Below, piece by piece: positions 8,576-16,895 of a stretch of 64,000 nt of DNA (position 1 is the stretch's first letter; every line of letters begins with the position of its first letter). The position numbers were made by a program, and so were the translations under genes. The stretch lies in NCBI GenBank assembly GCA_047612385.1, contig JBLGAR010000004.1:15718-79717 (forward strand), given 5' to 3'. Source of the stretch: JBALVT01 sp047612385 (GTDB lineage: Bacteria > Pseudomonadota > Gammaproteobacteria > Pseudomonadales > Halieaceae). The notes beneath the pieces were generated by a model. The model made no database searches, was not told the DNA's origin, and saw only the letters and a program-made list of their open reading frames with translations.

Positions 8576-10255
8576 GTGACGGAGTTTCAGCCCAACCAGC
8601 ACATGCAGCAGGCATTCGCCTGCATTGCCTTGTTGCAAAATCAAGTCAATGCAGCTCATGCGCATCTACATCAACTGTGCACTCAAGATGGAAAGTTCGC
8701 AGCATCGCAGCTCGATGCCCATCAAAAGGTCAGCTATGAGCTGGCTTTTTGCGTCGCCGAGCTTGAGGCATCGGAAGTACTACTAAAATACGCCGAGAAA
8801 GTGTCTGCCCAAGATAGCTTAACCGTTGAGATGTCACTCGCATTTTGCGCGGATAACTTACGCGCCGTTTGGCAGCGGCTGTTGGCGCACACCGCAGAGG
8901 CTGGCCTGTCCAACTCTGCGCTGCTCGAAGTAATGGGCAGCGAGCCACTAGCCGGCTTTTTGGCAGAACAAGGAAAGGTGGATCAATTCGCCAAAATTGG
9001 GACAGCGCTCTTGGAGCGCGGTAGTGCTCATCTACCGAGTGGACTCAGTGAAGAAAAAGATATGATTCGCGACGCCTTTGCGCGTTTCGCCCAAGAGGTG
9101 GTGATGCCTCGCGCCGAACATATTCACCGCTTTGACACGGATATTCCCGATGAGATTATCGACGGCGCGGCCCAGATGGGCTGTTTCGGTAGCTGCATTC
9201 CCGAGCGCTTTGGCGGATTGATGCCCGACGAGCGCCACGACAGTATCGGCATGCTAGTTGTCACTGAAGAACTGTCTCGCGGCTCACTCGGCGCAGCGGG
9301 CAGCCTGATCACCCGGCCCGAAATAGCGGCACGGGCACTATTGCACGGTGGCACCGAAGATCAAAAATCGACCTGGTTACCTCAGCTCGCTGCCGGAGAG
9401 AAGCTTGCAGCGATCGCAATCACTGAGCCTGATTATGGCTCCAACGTCGCAGGTCTTGCGCTCAAAGCAAGCAAAACAACCGGAGGCTGGCTGCTCAACG
9501 GGGCCAAAACCTGGTGCACCTTTGCCGGCAAAGCCGATGTAGTGGTCGCCATTGCCCGCACGGATCCGGATCGCAGCAAAGGCCATCGAGGCCTAAGCAT
9601 GTTTTTAGTGGAGAAACCTCGATTCCCGGGACATGAATTTAACCATGAAAGCGAGACGGGGGGACGGATGACTGGCAAAGCTATCCCGACCCTGGGCTAT
9701 CGTGGCATGCACTCCTTCGATTTGTCTTTTGAAGACTATTTTGTAGCCGACATAGGGCTGGTCGGTGGTGAAGATGGTCTCGGTCAGGGGTTTTACCTCT
9801 CCATGGAGGGTCTATCAGGCGGGCGCATACAAACCTCTGCACGCGCCTGCGGTGTTATGAAGGCGGCGCTTGAATGCGCTGTGACCTACGCGATAGATCG
9901 CAAGGTATTCGACGCTCCCATAGGAGATTACCAACTTACCCAGGTAAAGCTGGGTCGCATGTGGGCAGCGCTAACAGCTTCCAGACAATTCAGTTACGCG
10001 GTAGCGCGAATGTTAGATAACGGAGCCGGCAAGATGAATGCCAGCCTGGTCAAATTATTTAGCTGCCGAGCTGCAGAGTGGGTCACACGAGAAGCGCTGC
10101 AGATTCACGGCGGCATGGGTTATGCCGAAGAAAGTGACGTGAGCCGCTATTTCGTGGATGCGAGGGTCCTGTCTATTTTTGAGGGCGCCGAAGAGACACT
10201 TGCCCTCAAGGTAATCGCGCGGGAGCTTATCGCCAACGCCGGAGAGAGAAATTAA
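8576..10255 (+). CDS. mcd: Methylsuccinyl-CoA dehydrogenase-like acyl-CoA dehydrogenase
   Basis: 559-residue FAD acyl-CoA dehydrogenase. It carries an extra N-terminal domain of about 150 residues, as do the (2S)-methylsuccinyl-CoA dehydrogenases of the ethylmalonyl-CoA pathway (about 550 residues); ordinary acyl-CoA dehydrogenases are about 380-400. Similar blocks by memory of Mcd: GGRMTGKAIPTLGYRGM, GGRIQTSARACGV, ALQIHGGMGYAEES and the catalytic-base region ILSIFEGAEET. The start is GTG 8576 with AAGGAA upstream. Predicted reaction: methylsuccinyl-CoA to mesaconyl-C1-CoA, electrons to ETF. Its stop overlaps the next start by one base (TAATG), and the next gene encodes the enzyme for that product, which supports the call. 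General or branched-chain acyl-CoA dehydrogenase remains possible. Confidence 0.72.
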   Translation: MTEFQPNQHMQQAFACIALLQNQVNAAHAHLHQLCTQDGKFAASQLDAHQKVSYELAFCVAELEASEVLLKYAEKVSAQDSLTVEMSLAFCADNLRAVWQRLLAHTAEAGLSNSALLEVMGSEPLAGFLAEQGKVDQFAKIGTALLERGSAHLPSGLSEEKDMIRDAFARFAQEVVMPRAEHIHRFDTDIPDEIIDGAAQMGCFGSCIPERFGGLMPDERHDSIGMLVVTEELSRGSLGAAGSLITRPEIAARALLHGGTEDQKSTWLPQLAAGEKLAAIAITEPDYGSNVAGLALKASKTTGGWLLNGAKTWCTFAGKADVVVAIARTDPDRSKGHRGLSMFLVEKPRFPGHEFNHESETGGRMTGKAIPTLGYRGMHSFDLSFEDYFVADIGLVGGEDGLGQGFYLSMEGLSGGRIQTSARACGVMKAALECAVTYAIDRKVFDAPIGDYQLTQVKLGRMWAALTASRQFSYAVARMLDNGAGKMNASLVKLFSCRAAEWVTREALQIHGGMGYAEESDVSRYFVDARVLSIFEGAEETLALKVIARELIANAGERN

Positions 10256-11469
10256 TGCAAGATGTACTGTCTGGTTTACGTGTCGTAGAGGGGAGCGCCT
10301 TTGTCGCCGCCCCTTCTGGTGGCATGACCCTCGCCCAGTTGGGAGCAGACGTCATTCGCTTCGACCCTATTGGTGGCGGTATCGACTACCGCCGTTGGCC
10401 GGTGACGCACAATAACGAAAGTATCTACTGGCACAGCCTCAACAAAGGAAAACGTTCAATCGCCGTCGATTTTAAAAACCCGGAAGGGCGCGACTTGCTA
10501 ACCCAATTGATCACAGCACCCGGTGACGATTGTGGATTATTCCTGACCAACTTTCCCGCTCGCGGCTGGTTAGCAGATGACAAGCTTCGCGCCCATCGCG
10601 AAGATCTGATTTACCTGAACCTCACAGGCGATCGTCACGGTGGCAGCGCTTTGGACTATACGGTCAATAGCAAAGTAGGCTTTCCGTTCATGACGGGTTC
10701 CGCATCAGATGGCAAACCGATCAACGCCCCCTTGCCGGCCTGGGATGTCATCGCCGGACAACATATCGCGCTGGGGTTACTCGCCGCCGAGCGTCAGCGC
10801 CTGCGCACCGGTAAGGGGCAGTTCGTGAAACTGGCTTTGGCCGACGTTGCACTGGCTACCATGGGACATCTGGGTTACATCGGCGAAGCGATGATCAACA
10901 ATACGCAGCGTAAACCCATGGGCAACCATATCTTTGGCACCTTTGGTCGAGACTTTGAAAGCCGGGACGGTAAGCGAGTCATGATCGTGGGTGTTAGTAC
11001 CAATCAGTGGCGAGCCATTGTCAAAGCAACCGGACAAGAACAGGCTATCGCAAGCCTGGGCGAATCCATGGGCCTTGATTTCAATGCCGAAGGTGATCGA
11101 TATACCGGCCGGGAAGAAATTTGCCGCTTACTAGAACCCTGGTTTGCCGAGCGAGATTTCACTGTGCTGACAGAACAGCTGGAAAGCGCCGGTGTTTGCT
11201 GGGGCAAGTATCAAACCGTATCGGAGCTAGTGCATGATGATATCGATTGTTCAGCAGATAACCCACTGTTTGAACAGGTTGAGCAACCCGGCATTGGCGA
11301 GTATCTGATGCCACAAAACCCACTGGGGTTTACAGCTGCCGACAGATATTCCGTGCGCCCGGCGCCTAGACTAGGACAACACACTGATGAAATACTGGCG
11401 GGGATTCTGGGCTTAAGCAGCGGCGAGATCGGCCGCTATCACGATGCCGGCATCGTCGCTGGCGCCTGA
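10255..11469 (+). CDS. mct: Mesaconyl-CoA C1-C4 CoA transferase (class III)
   Basis: 404-residue CaiB/BaiF-family CoA transferase. By memory it matches the intramolecular mesaconyl-CoA C1-C4 CoA transferase of Chloroflexus (about 408 residues) nearly end to end: RVVEGSAFVAAP, GGMTLAQLGADVIRFDPIGG, the RRWPVT segment, NKGKRSIAVDFKNP, FPFMTGSASDG, and LPAWDVIAGQ with the catalytic aspartate at D164. Also seen: NHIFGTFGRDFES, DNPLFEQVEQPGIG and the C-terminal RYHDAGIVAG. The enzyme moves CoA from C1 to C4 of mesaconate, giving mesaconyl-C4-CoA for hydration to citramalyl-CoA and cleavage to pyruvate and acetyl-CoA. Translationally coupled to the Mcd-like gene. The hydratase and lyase for the following steps are not in this window. 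Confidence 0.8.
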   Translation: MQDVLSGLRVVEGSAFVAAPSGGMTLAQLGADVIRFDPIGGGIDYRRWPVTHNNESIYWHSLNKGKRSIAVDFKNPEGRDLLTQLITAPGDDCGLFLTNFPARGWLADDKLRAHREDLIYLNLTGDRHGGSALDYTVNSKVGFPFMTGSASDGKPINAPLPAWDVIAGQHIALGLLAAERQRLRTGKGQFVKLALADVALATMGHLGYIGEAMINNTQRKPMGNHIFGTFGRDFESRDGKRVMIVGVSTNQWRAIVKATGQEQAIASLGESMGLDFNAEGDRYTGREEICRLLEPWFAERDFTVLTEQLESAGVCWGKYQTVSELVHDDIDCSADNPLFEQVEQPGIGEYLMPQNPLGFTAADRYSVRPAPRLGQHTDEILAGILGLSSGEIGRYHDAGIVAGA

Positions 11470-11493
11470 AATAATGCTAGGGGATTAAATGTC

Positions 11494-13116
11494 GTGTTGC
11501 AGACCGCCAAAACAACCACCACCGCACTTTTCTGCCTCTTCCTTAGCAGCACCGCAATTGCGAGCGAGTGCTCACCAAAAATAGCAGCAGAAATTGATTT
11601 AACACCCGATATCAATGGCTGGGGAATCAACGATAAAAACCACCGATTCATCTCCGAAAGAGATGCAGGCATTAACAAAGACAATCTAGCTCGGCTGCAC
11701 GTTAAATGGGTGTTTGCGCTACCCGATACCAAAACTCCTCACTCGCAACCCTTTATCACTCCCGACACGGTCTTTATTGGCGACGAACCAGGTATTGTAT
11801 ATGCCCTGGACCGAGAGACCGGCTGCGAAAAATGGCGCTTCGACGCCGAAAACACAGTGCGCACCGCAATACGCTTTGTGACTTACCAAGCCAGTGATAG
11901 TAAGCGTCAAATACTCACCTTCGGCACCGCAGGCGGAGAGGTGTTTGGCATTGATCCACTCACTGGCAAACAACAGTGGCGCATAAGAGCCGACGAACAT
12001 TCCAAGACCATGGTTTCGGGCTCGGCTATCGATCACAAGGGCGTCATCTTTCAGCCAGTTTCATCCTGGGAGGCCGCGTGGGCGATAAACCCGTTCTACA
12101 GTTGCTGCATTTTTAGAAGCTCTGTTATCGCGCTGGACCCGGCCAGCGGCGAACTATTGTGGCGCAGTTACATGATCAAAGAAGAACCCCGCTTACTGAA
12201 AGAAAATCTGATATGGGGTGATCTATACGGTCCATCAGGCGCACCGGTGTGGTCACAGCCTACGCTGGATGCTAAGCGCAATCGCTTGTACGTTGGCACG
12301 GGCGAGAACTACTCATCCCCCAGCACCGATACCAGCGATGCGATTATTGCTCTTGATTTAGACAACGGTGAAATGCTTTGGCAACAGCAGTTTTTAGCAG
12401 GTGATGCCTGGAACGTAGCCTGCGAATCGCCTTTAAGCTCAAACTGCCCCAATGAGCGCGGCGTTGATCTCGACTTTGGCGCGCCTCCTGTACTGGTCAC
12501 GGTAGATGGCCGAGACGTCATTCTGGCCGGACAGAAAAGCGGTTCCGTTTATGCTCTGGACCCGAACAAAAACGGCGAACTACTATGGCAGCAAAAGCCG
12601 GGCACCGGCGGCAAACTGGGCGGCATACACTTTAGTCTGGGCGTGGACGAAGCCAAGAGCGTCGTCTACGTACCTATTAGCGATAGACCCGTTGAAATGC
12701 TGGGTAAAAACCCCGAGGGCGAACCCAACCCTTCGCTTCATGCTTACGATATCCTCAGCGGCGAAAACTTGTGGTCAACACCCGCGCCAAACGTTTGCAT
12801 TGATGACAGAGGAAAAAGTATCGATGACTGTCACCCGGGGTTGTCCGCTGCGATAACCGTCACAGATAATTTAGTATTCGCACCATCGCTCGACGGCCAT
12901 ATTCGAGTTTTCGATTCGCATACTGGCGCGCATATTTGGGATTTCGATGCCAGGGGCGAGTTCGCGGCCGTCAATGCTAAAAAAGCATCTGGTGGCGCAA
13001 TTGATCTCGGCGGTGTCTACCTCGATAACGGGCAGTTGTTTGTTAATGCCGGTTACGGAACGCTCGGACAGATCGCAGGCAATGCTTTTATTGTGTTGGA
13101 AGTTGCCGCACCATAA
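11494..13116 (+). CDS. PQQ-type beta-propeller dehydrogenase-like secreted protein
   Basis: 540-residue exported protein with a signal peptide (residues 1-23, ending TAIAS). Seen: repeated propeller blades with W-motif-like units (VYALDRETGCEKWRF, VFGIDPLTGKQQWR, IALDPASGELLWRS, IALDLDNGEMLWQQ, VYALDPNKNGELLWQ, RVFDSHTGAHIWDF). An adjacent Cys-Cys pair (FYSCCIF) resembles the vicinal disulfide of quinoprotein alcohol dehydrogenases. Closest by memory are polyvinyl-alcohol-dehydrogenase-like PQQ proteins; no heme-c CxxCH is present. Likely a periplasmic alcohol oxidase-type quinoprotein. Starts at GTG 11494, 24 bp after the mct stop, so probably in the same operon. Substrate unknown. Confidence 0.75.
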   Translation: MLQTAKTTTTALFCLFLSSTAIASECSPKIAAEIDLTPDINGWGINDKNHRFISERDAGINKDNLARLHVKWVFALPDTKTPHSQPFITPDTVFIGDEPGIVYALDRETGCEKWRFDAENTVRTAIRFVTYQASDSKRQILTFGTAGGEVFGIDPLTGKQQWRIRADEHSKTMVSGSAIDHKGVIFQPVSSWEAAWAINPFYSCCIFRSSVIALDPASGELLWRSYMIKEEPRLLKENLIWGDLYGPSGAPVWSQPTLDAKRNRLYVGTGENYSSPSTDTSDAIIALDLDNGEMLWQQQFLAGDAWNVACESPLSSNCPNERGVDLDFGAPPVLVTVDGRDVILAGQKSGSVYALDPNKNGELLWQQKPGTGGKLGGIHFSLGVDEAKSVVYVPISDRPVEMLGKNPEGEPNPSLHAYDILSGENLWSTPAPNVCIDDRGKSIDDCHPGLSAAITVTDNLVFAPSLDGHIRVFDSHTGAHIWDFDARGEFAAVNAKKASGGAIDLGGVYLDNGQLFVNAGYGTLGQIAGNAFIVLEVAAP

Positions 13117-13210
13117 TGCGATGACCCGCAACTTCATGGACTGTTGGCACCGTGACTCACCACCCGTATAGTGGCCTATCAACATAGCGAATCGGTTTAA
13201 CAAAACTATC

Positions 13211-13837
13211 GTGAACTCTTCAAACAAACAGCTAGGATCAGTCGCGCGGCCAACGACAATCGATGTAGAGCAATGGCCCCCAGAACTCTCCGCCATCGCG
13301 GCAGATATGAGCGGCAAGCCCATCAATGTGCACAAGTTAATGGCCAACAACCCGGCCTTGTTAAACGCTTGGTGGACTTTTAGGAATCACTCCGTCAACG
13401 GCGGCACTTTAGGACCGCGAAAAGCAGAACTGCTGATTCTTCGAGTCGGCGTGCATATGAACAGCTGGTACGAGTGGGGCTCACACGTCGACCGTGCGAT
13501 AAAAATCGGCATTCAAATTGACGACATTCACCGAGTCCTCGAAGCGAATACAGACGATCATTGGTCAGTGGAAGATGCCGTTCTCCTGCGAGCCGTCGAC
13601 GAACTCACACGTGACCACTGTATTGCGTCAGAGACACTAGCGATACTGGAGCAACATCATAGCAACGCTCAAATAATGGATTTAATTGCTATACATGGCA
13701 TGTACTTAATTCTGGCGGGCATGCTAAAAACTTGGGGCTTGGCGCTTGATGCATCTGTACTGAAACGCATTGACGACCTTACAAATGAGACTTCATTTCA
13801 CGAGGCCGCTCTACATTTTAGTAATGAGTTTACTTAG
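13211..13837 (+). CDS. Carboxymuconolactone decarboxylase (CMD/AhpD)-family protein
   Basis: 208-residue all-helical protein of the CMD fold. Seen: LGPRKAELLILRVG, followed by the YEWGSHVDRAIKIG motif, in which the Glu and His (EWxxH) align with active-site residues of this family. The peroxidatic CxxC of AhpD is absent, so it is not an alkylhydroperoxidase. Similar genes often accompany oxidative catabolism of lactones and aromatics. The start is GTG 13211 with only a weak ribosome site. It ends the rightward catabolic run (94 bp after the propeller gene); substrate unknown. Confidence 0.72.
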   Translation: MNSSNKQLGSVARPTTIDVEQWPPELSAIAADMSGKPINVHKLMANNPALLNAWWTFRNHSVNGGTLGPRKAELLILRVGVHMNSWYEWGSHVDRAIKIGIQIDDIHRVLEANTDDHWSVEDAVLLRAVDELTRDHCIASETLAILEQHHSNAQIMDLIAIHGMYLILAGMLKTWGLALDASVLKRIDDLTNETSFHEAALHFSNEFT

Positions 13838-13899
13838 ATGCTCTGTAAATATCGCTGAGCCAAAGCCCGTAAAAGCGCATTGAAAAGGGACTTGGCTCG

Positions 13900-14368
13900 C
13901 TACATTAACGCAAACTTGGCGATAAAGATTAGCGCAAGAAACCAGGCACCAACACTAACCTCGCCGGCACGGGAAGTAATGACCTTGATCGCCACATAGC
14001 TAATGAAGCCACGGCAATTCGGTTGGCAGTAGAGAACGACAGTGGAATCATTATGACCGTCAGCAGCGCAGGAACAAGCTCGGTGGCGTCGTCCCAATCG
14101 AGTTCGCACATACCACCCATCATCAGCAGCGCCACATAGACCAGAGCACCGGCTATGTCTAACTTAAGGAGCGTAGGTGCGATGCTCGGCGGGCTCGACA
14201 CCAGGTCCCGGTAATGAACTTCACCCATTATCAAGCCTATTACGGTATTACTAGCACACCCAACATTATCGCACCCGGTACTTGTCGCACGGAAAGCGCC
14301 GCTATAATGATAAAGCCTAATCCCATCGCAGCAGACAATACGGTCGTTCGGTGTTTCACTTGGTTCAT
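13900..14368 (-). pseudogene. Decayed C-terminal fragment of an NCS2/AzgA-type purine permease
   Basis: No intact reading frame, but three consecutive leftward fragments in different frames resemble the C-terminal part of AzgA-type guanine/hypoxanthine permeases. From ATG 14368: a hydrophobic helix followed by VRQVPGAIMLGVLV, then a stop. In a second frame: IGLIMGEVHY, SSPPSIAPTLLKLD, GALVYVALLMMGG, ELDWDDATELVPALLTVIMIPLSFS. After a further shift: GFISYVAIKVI and LALIFIAKFAL before a stop at 13900-13902. The substrate-binding N-terminal half is absent. At least two frame changes plus the truncation indicate a pseudogene. The former transporter may have been lost when or after the adjacent uxuA-kdgK genes arrived. 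Confidence 0.72.
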
Positions 14369-14693
14369 TACCTAGCCTCTCGTTAGAGCATTGTTTGAGT
14401 GGACGAAGACGTTGACTCGTCTTCTCGAGGTGTTCCCCCCGAATTTAGCACTAGTTTTGCCAAAACAAAGAACTCGCGTCAGGCTTTAATCAAAGTTACT
14501 GATTTACCTGAGATCGAAGCCATCACATTGAAATGAGAAACACTGGCGCGTGTCGTCAGGAGGATATAACCTCGCTACAATGCCTTGCTTGAGTGAACCT
14601 AAGGCAATCTCATTGGGCTCACAAACCACGATCGATGACCCGTTGGCGCAAAAAGCTGATACCGCTATCACAGATTTAGAGAGGAAATACCCC
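14369..14693. other. Non-coding stretch between permease remnant and uxuA
   Basis: 325 bp with no convincing gene. It holds a 7-bp inverted repeat (GAAGACG at 14405-14411, CGTCTTC at 14418-14424, six-base loop) without a T-tract. The uxuA frame stays open upstream of its start back to about 14550, but that part has no family similarity. GAGGAAA just before 14694 is the uxuA ribosome site. No recognisable operator for a GntR-type hexuronate regulator was identified. Confidence 0.5.
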
Positions 14694-15896
14694 ATGCGTG
14701 AGTCCTGGAGATGGTTTGGACCCAGCGACCCCATCAGCATTGATGATATCCGTCAGACCGGTGCCACGGACATTGTTAGCGCCCTGCATAACGTGCCTAC
14801 CGGAGAAATCTGGCCGATCGATGCTATCCAGGAATACAAATCTCTCATTGAAGCCGGCAATGCCCGCAGCAGTCCGCTACTATGGTCAGTCGTTGAGAGC
14901 ATTCCGGTTCACGAAGATATTAAGCTGGGCCGGGACGGATGCCAGGCTTATATCGATAGCTGGATCACTTCAATGGAAAATCTGGCGCAGTGCGGAATTA
15001 AAACTATTTGTTACAATTTTATGCCAGTGATTGATTGGACCCGCACGGATCTGAGTTATCAATTAAACAACGGTGTCTATGCCCTGCGCTTTGATCAGAA
15101 GAAATTCGCTGCCTTTGATCTGTATATTTTGCGAAGGCCTAATTCAGCTCTGGACTACACCGATGCAGAAATCAGCGAAGCGAAAGACATTTACACCCAA
15201 ATGTCTGCCGAGGAGGCCGACCAGCTCACCCGCAACATCATCGCAGGCTTACCCGGAAAAATGACGGATGCTTACACTCTGGAGAACTTCAGGGAGGCGC
15301 TGGCACAATACCAGTCTATGAGTCGTGAGCAATTTAGAACCAATCTCTATACCTTTCTTGCTCAGGTATTACCCAAAGCCGAAGCCGCCGGGGTTAAGCT
15401 GGCCATCCATCCGGATGATCCACCACAAGACATGCTCGGGCTACCCAGAGTCATCTGCACCGCTGAAGATCTCGACAGATTGTTTGAAGATCAACCCAGC
15501 CCCGCCAACGGCATAACGCTTTGCGTGGGCACCTATGGCAGCCGGCCCGATAACAACTTACCTGATATGGCCCGGCGGTTTGGTTCACGGATTCACTTCG
15601 CCCACCTGCGGGGCGTAAGCCGAGACCCGGATGAGCAACGATCTTTTTATGAAGCGAGTCACCTGGACAGTGATATCGATATGGTCGGCGTGATACGAGA
15701 GTTACTGGCCGAGGAACACAAGCGATTACAAGCTGCAAGTAACACAACGCAAGAGATTTTTATCCGTCCCGATCACGGTCACCAAATGTTGGACGATATT
15801 GGTAAAAAAGTGAATCCGGGGTACTCGGGGATAGGCAGACTTAAAGGGCTTGCCGAGGTGCGCGGTGTTATTCGAGCACTGTCTTCCACAACATGA
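14694..15896 (+). CDS. uxuA: Mannonate dehydratase
   Basis: 400-residue UxuA, converting D-mannonate to 2-keto-3-deoxygluconate (KDG) with a divalent metal; E. coli UxuA is 394 residues. Seen: N-terminal MRESWRWFGPSDPISIDDIRQ, HNVPTGEIW, CYNFMPVIDWTRTDL, metal-site histidine and acidic residues in LAIHPDDPP, FAHLRGV, and C-terminal FIRPDHGHQMLDDIG followed by GYSGIGRLKGLAE. ATG 14694 is preceded by GAGGAAA. Forms an operon with the KDG kinase gene 12 bp downstream. The preceding enzymes (UxaC, UxuB) and KDPG aldolase are not in the window. Confidence 0.95.
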   Translation: MRESWRWFGPSDPISIDDIRQTGATDIVSALHNVPTGEIWPIDAIQEYKSLIEAGNARSSPLLWSVVESIPVHEDIKLGRDGCQAYIDSWITSMENLAQCGIKTICYNFMPVIDWTRTDLSYQLNNGVYALRFDQKKFAAFDLYILRRPNSALDYTDAEISEAKDIYTQMSAEEADQLTRNIIAGLPGKMTDAYTLENFREALAQYQSMSREQFRTNLYTFLAQVLPKAEAAGVKLAIHPDDPPQDMLGLPRVICTAEDLDRLFEDQPSPANGITLCVGTYGSRPDNNLPDMARRFGSRIHFAHLRGVSRDPDEQRSFYEASHLDSDIDMVGVIRELLAEEHKRLQAASNTTQEIFIRPDHGHQMLDDIGKKVNPGYSGIGRLKGLAEVRGVIRALSSTT

Positions 15897-15924
15897 GTCT
15901 TTCACAATATGAGCCTTCCACAAT
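15883..15924 (+). repeat. 16-bp tandem repeat spanning the uxuA stop and kdgK start
   Basis: Two near-identical 16-bp units (15883-15898 and 15899-15914, consensus CTTYCACAAYATGAGY) are followed by a 10-bp partial third. The first unit carries the TGA ending uxuA; the second carries the ATG starting kdgK. This looks like slippage duplication at the operon junction. Confidence 0.8.
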
Positions 15925-16862
15925 CGAAACCATTGAACATCATCTGTGCAGGCGAGTGCATGGTAGAACTGCGTCCAGCTGGGGCGTTTGAAAAAGGTGA
16001 CTCAGATTATGCATCCAGATTTGCGGGAGACGTCACCAATTTCGCAGTCTATTTGAAGCGACTGACCACATCCTCTTGCGTGCAGTTTTTTTCGGCCACG
16101 GGCACGGATGTGCTCAGTGATAAGTTGTATACGTTCTTATCCAACGAGGACATTGATTCGACACTGGTCGCTCGCTCAGACAAGCAAACCGTCGGTCTGT
16201 ACATGATCCATACCGACAAGACTGGCGAAAGAACATTCACCTACTGGCGCTCAGACTCCGCCGCCAGAAAAATGCTTCAACTGGCAGACCAAGCGATGCT
16301 CTCCAGAGCGATCGATGCAGCGGACTACTTCTATTTCAGTGGTATCACTGTGGCCATTCTGGACTCACGCAGCAGACAACAACTGTTTGGTATTGCAGAA
16401 AAATTTCGCGACCAGGGCAAGACTGTTATCTTTGATCCGAACTATCGAGAGCGACTGTGGAGCGGCCAAAATGGAGTGCTGAAGGAATATGAGCGGGCCT
16501 ACCGCTTATGCAATATTCTGCTTTCGGGCATAGAGGACGAGCAGTCGCTATGGGGCGTATCCAGCACAACAAGCGCTTTGGAGCATTTGGTCACGTACGG
16601 CATCGATCAAATCATATTGACGAATGGCCCCAATGCGATTTCTGGCTACGATGATGGTCGACTATTTGAAGTTGAGCCTGTAGCGCCTGATAGCGTAGTT
16701 GATACCACTTCAGCCGGGGACGCTTTCAACGCAGGTTTCATTGCCGCAAGACATGTCGGCTTCTCAGCGGAGGAATCTGTATTGAAAGCTTCCAAGCTGG
16801 CCAGCGTGGTGATTGGTTTGCCGGGCGCGATTATCGCCAAAACGGAAATGCCTACCCCATGA
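15909..16862 (+). CDS. kdgK: 2-dehydro-3-deoxygluconokinase (PfkB family)
   Basis: 317-residue PfkB-family sugar kinase phosphorylating KDG to KDPG. Seen: N-terminal GECMVELRP, FAGDVTNFAVYL (substrate-binding NxAxxL region), GLYMIHTDKTGERTFTYWR and the C-terminal DTTSAGDAFNAGF motif holding the catalytic aspartate. DTTSAGD rather than DTTGAGD is usual in KdgK. The position after uxuA confirms the substrate, giving mannonate to KDG to KDPG. The junction with uxuA consists of 16-bp tandem repeats, the first containing the uxuA stop and the second the kdgK start. Convergent with the beta-helix gene. Confidence 0.9.
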   Translation: MSLPQSKPLNIICAGECMVELRPAGAFEKGDSDYASRFAGDVTNFAVYLKRLTTSSCVQFFSATGTDVLSDKLYTFLSNEDIDSTLVARSDKQTVGLYMIHTDKTGERTFTYWRSDSAARKMLQLADQAMLSRAIDAADYFYFSGITVAILDSRSRQQLFGIAEKFRDQGKTVIFDPNYRERLWSGQNGVLKEYERAYRLCNILLSGIEDEQSLWGVSSTTSALEHLVTYGIDQIILTNGPNAISGYDDGRLFEVEPVAPDSVVDTTSAGDAFNAGFIAARHVGFSAEESVLKASKLASVVIGLPGAIIAKTEMPTP

Positions 16863-16874
16863 ATCGGGTAGGCA
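16849..16874. terminator. Hairpin between convergent kdgK and beta-helix gene
   Basis: A perfect 9-bp stem (TGCCTACCC / GGGTAGGCA, eight-base loop) overlaps the kdgK stop. There is no T-tract on the plus side; on the minus side it is followed by a T-rich stretch. It may act as a weak bidirectional terminator or simply protect the 3' end of the message. Confidence 0.4.
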
Positions 16875-16895
16875 CAAAGGTTGCTCCAGTCAAGA

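Noticed and set aside
14550..14693. 48-codon N-terminal extension of uxuA
   Set aside because: GAGGAAA and a family-typical N-terminus place the start at 14694; the extension has no similarity to mannonate dehydratases.
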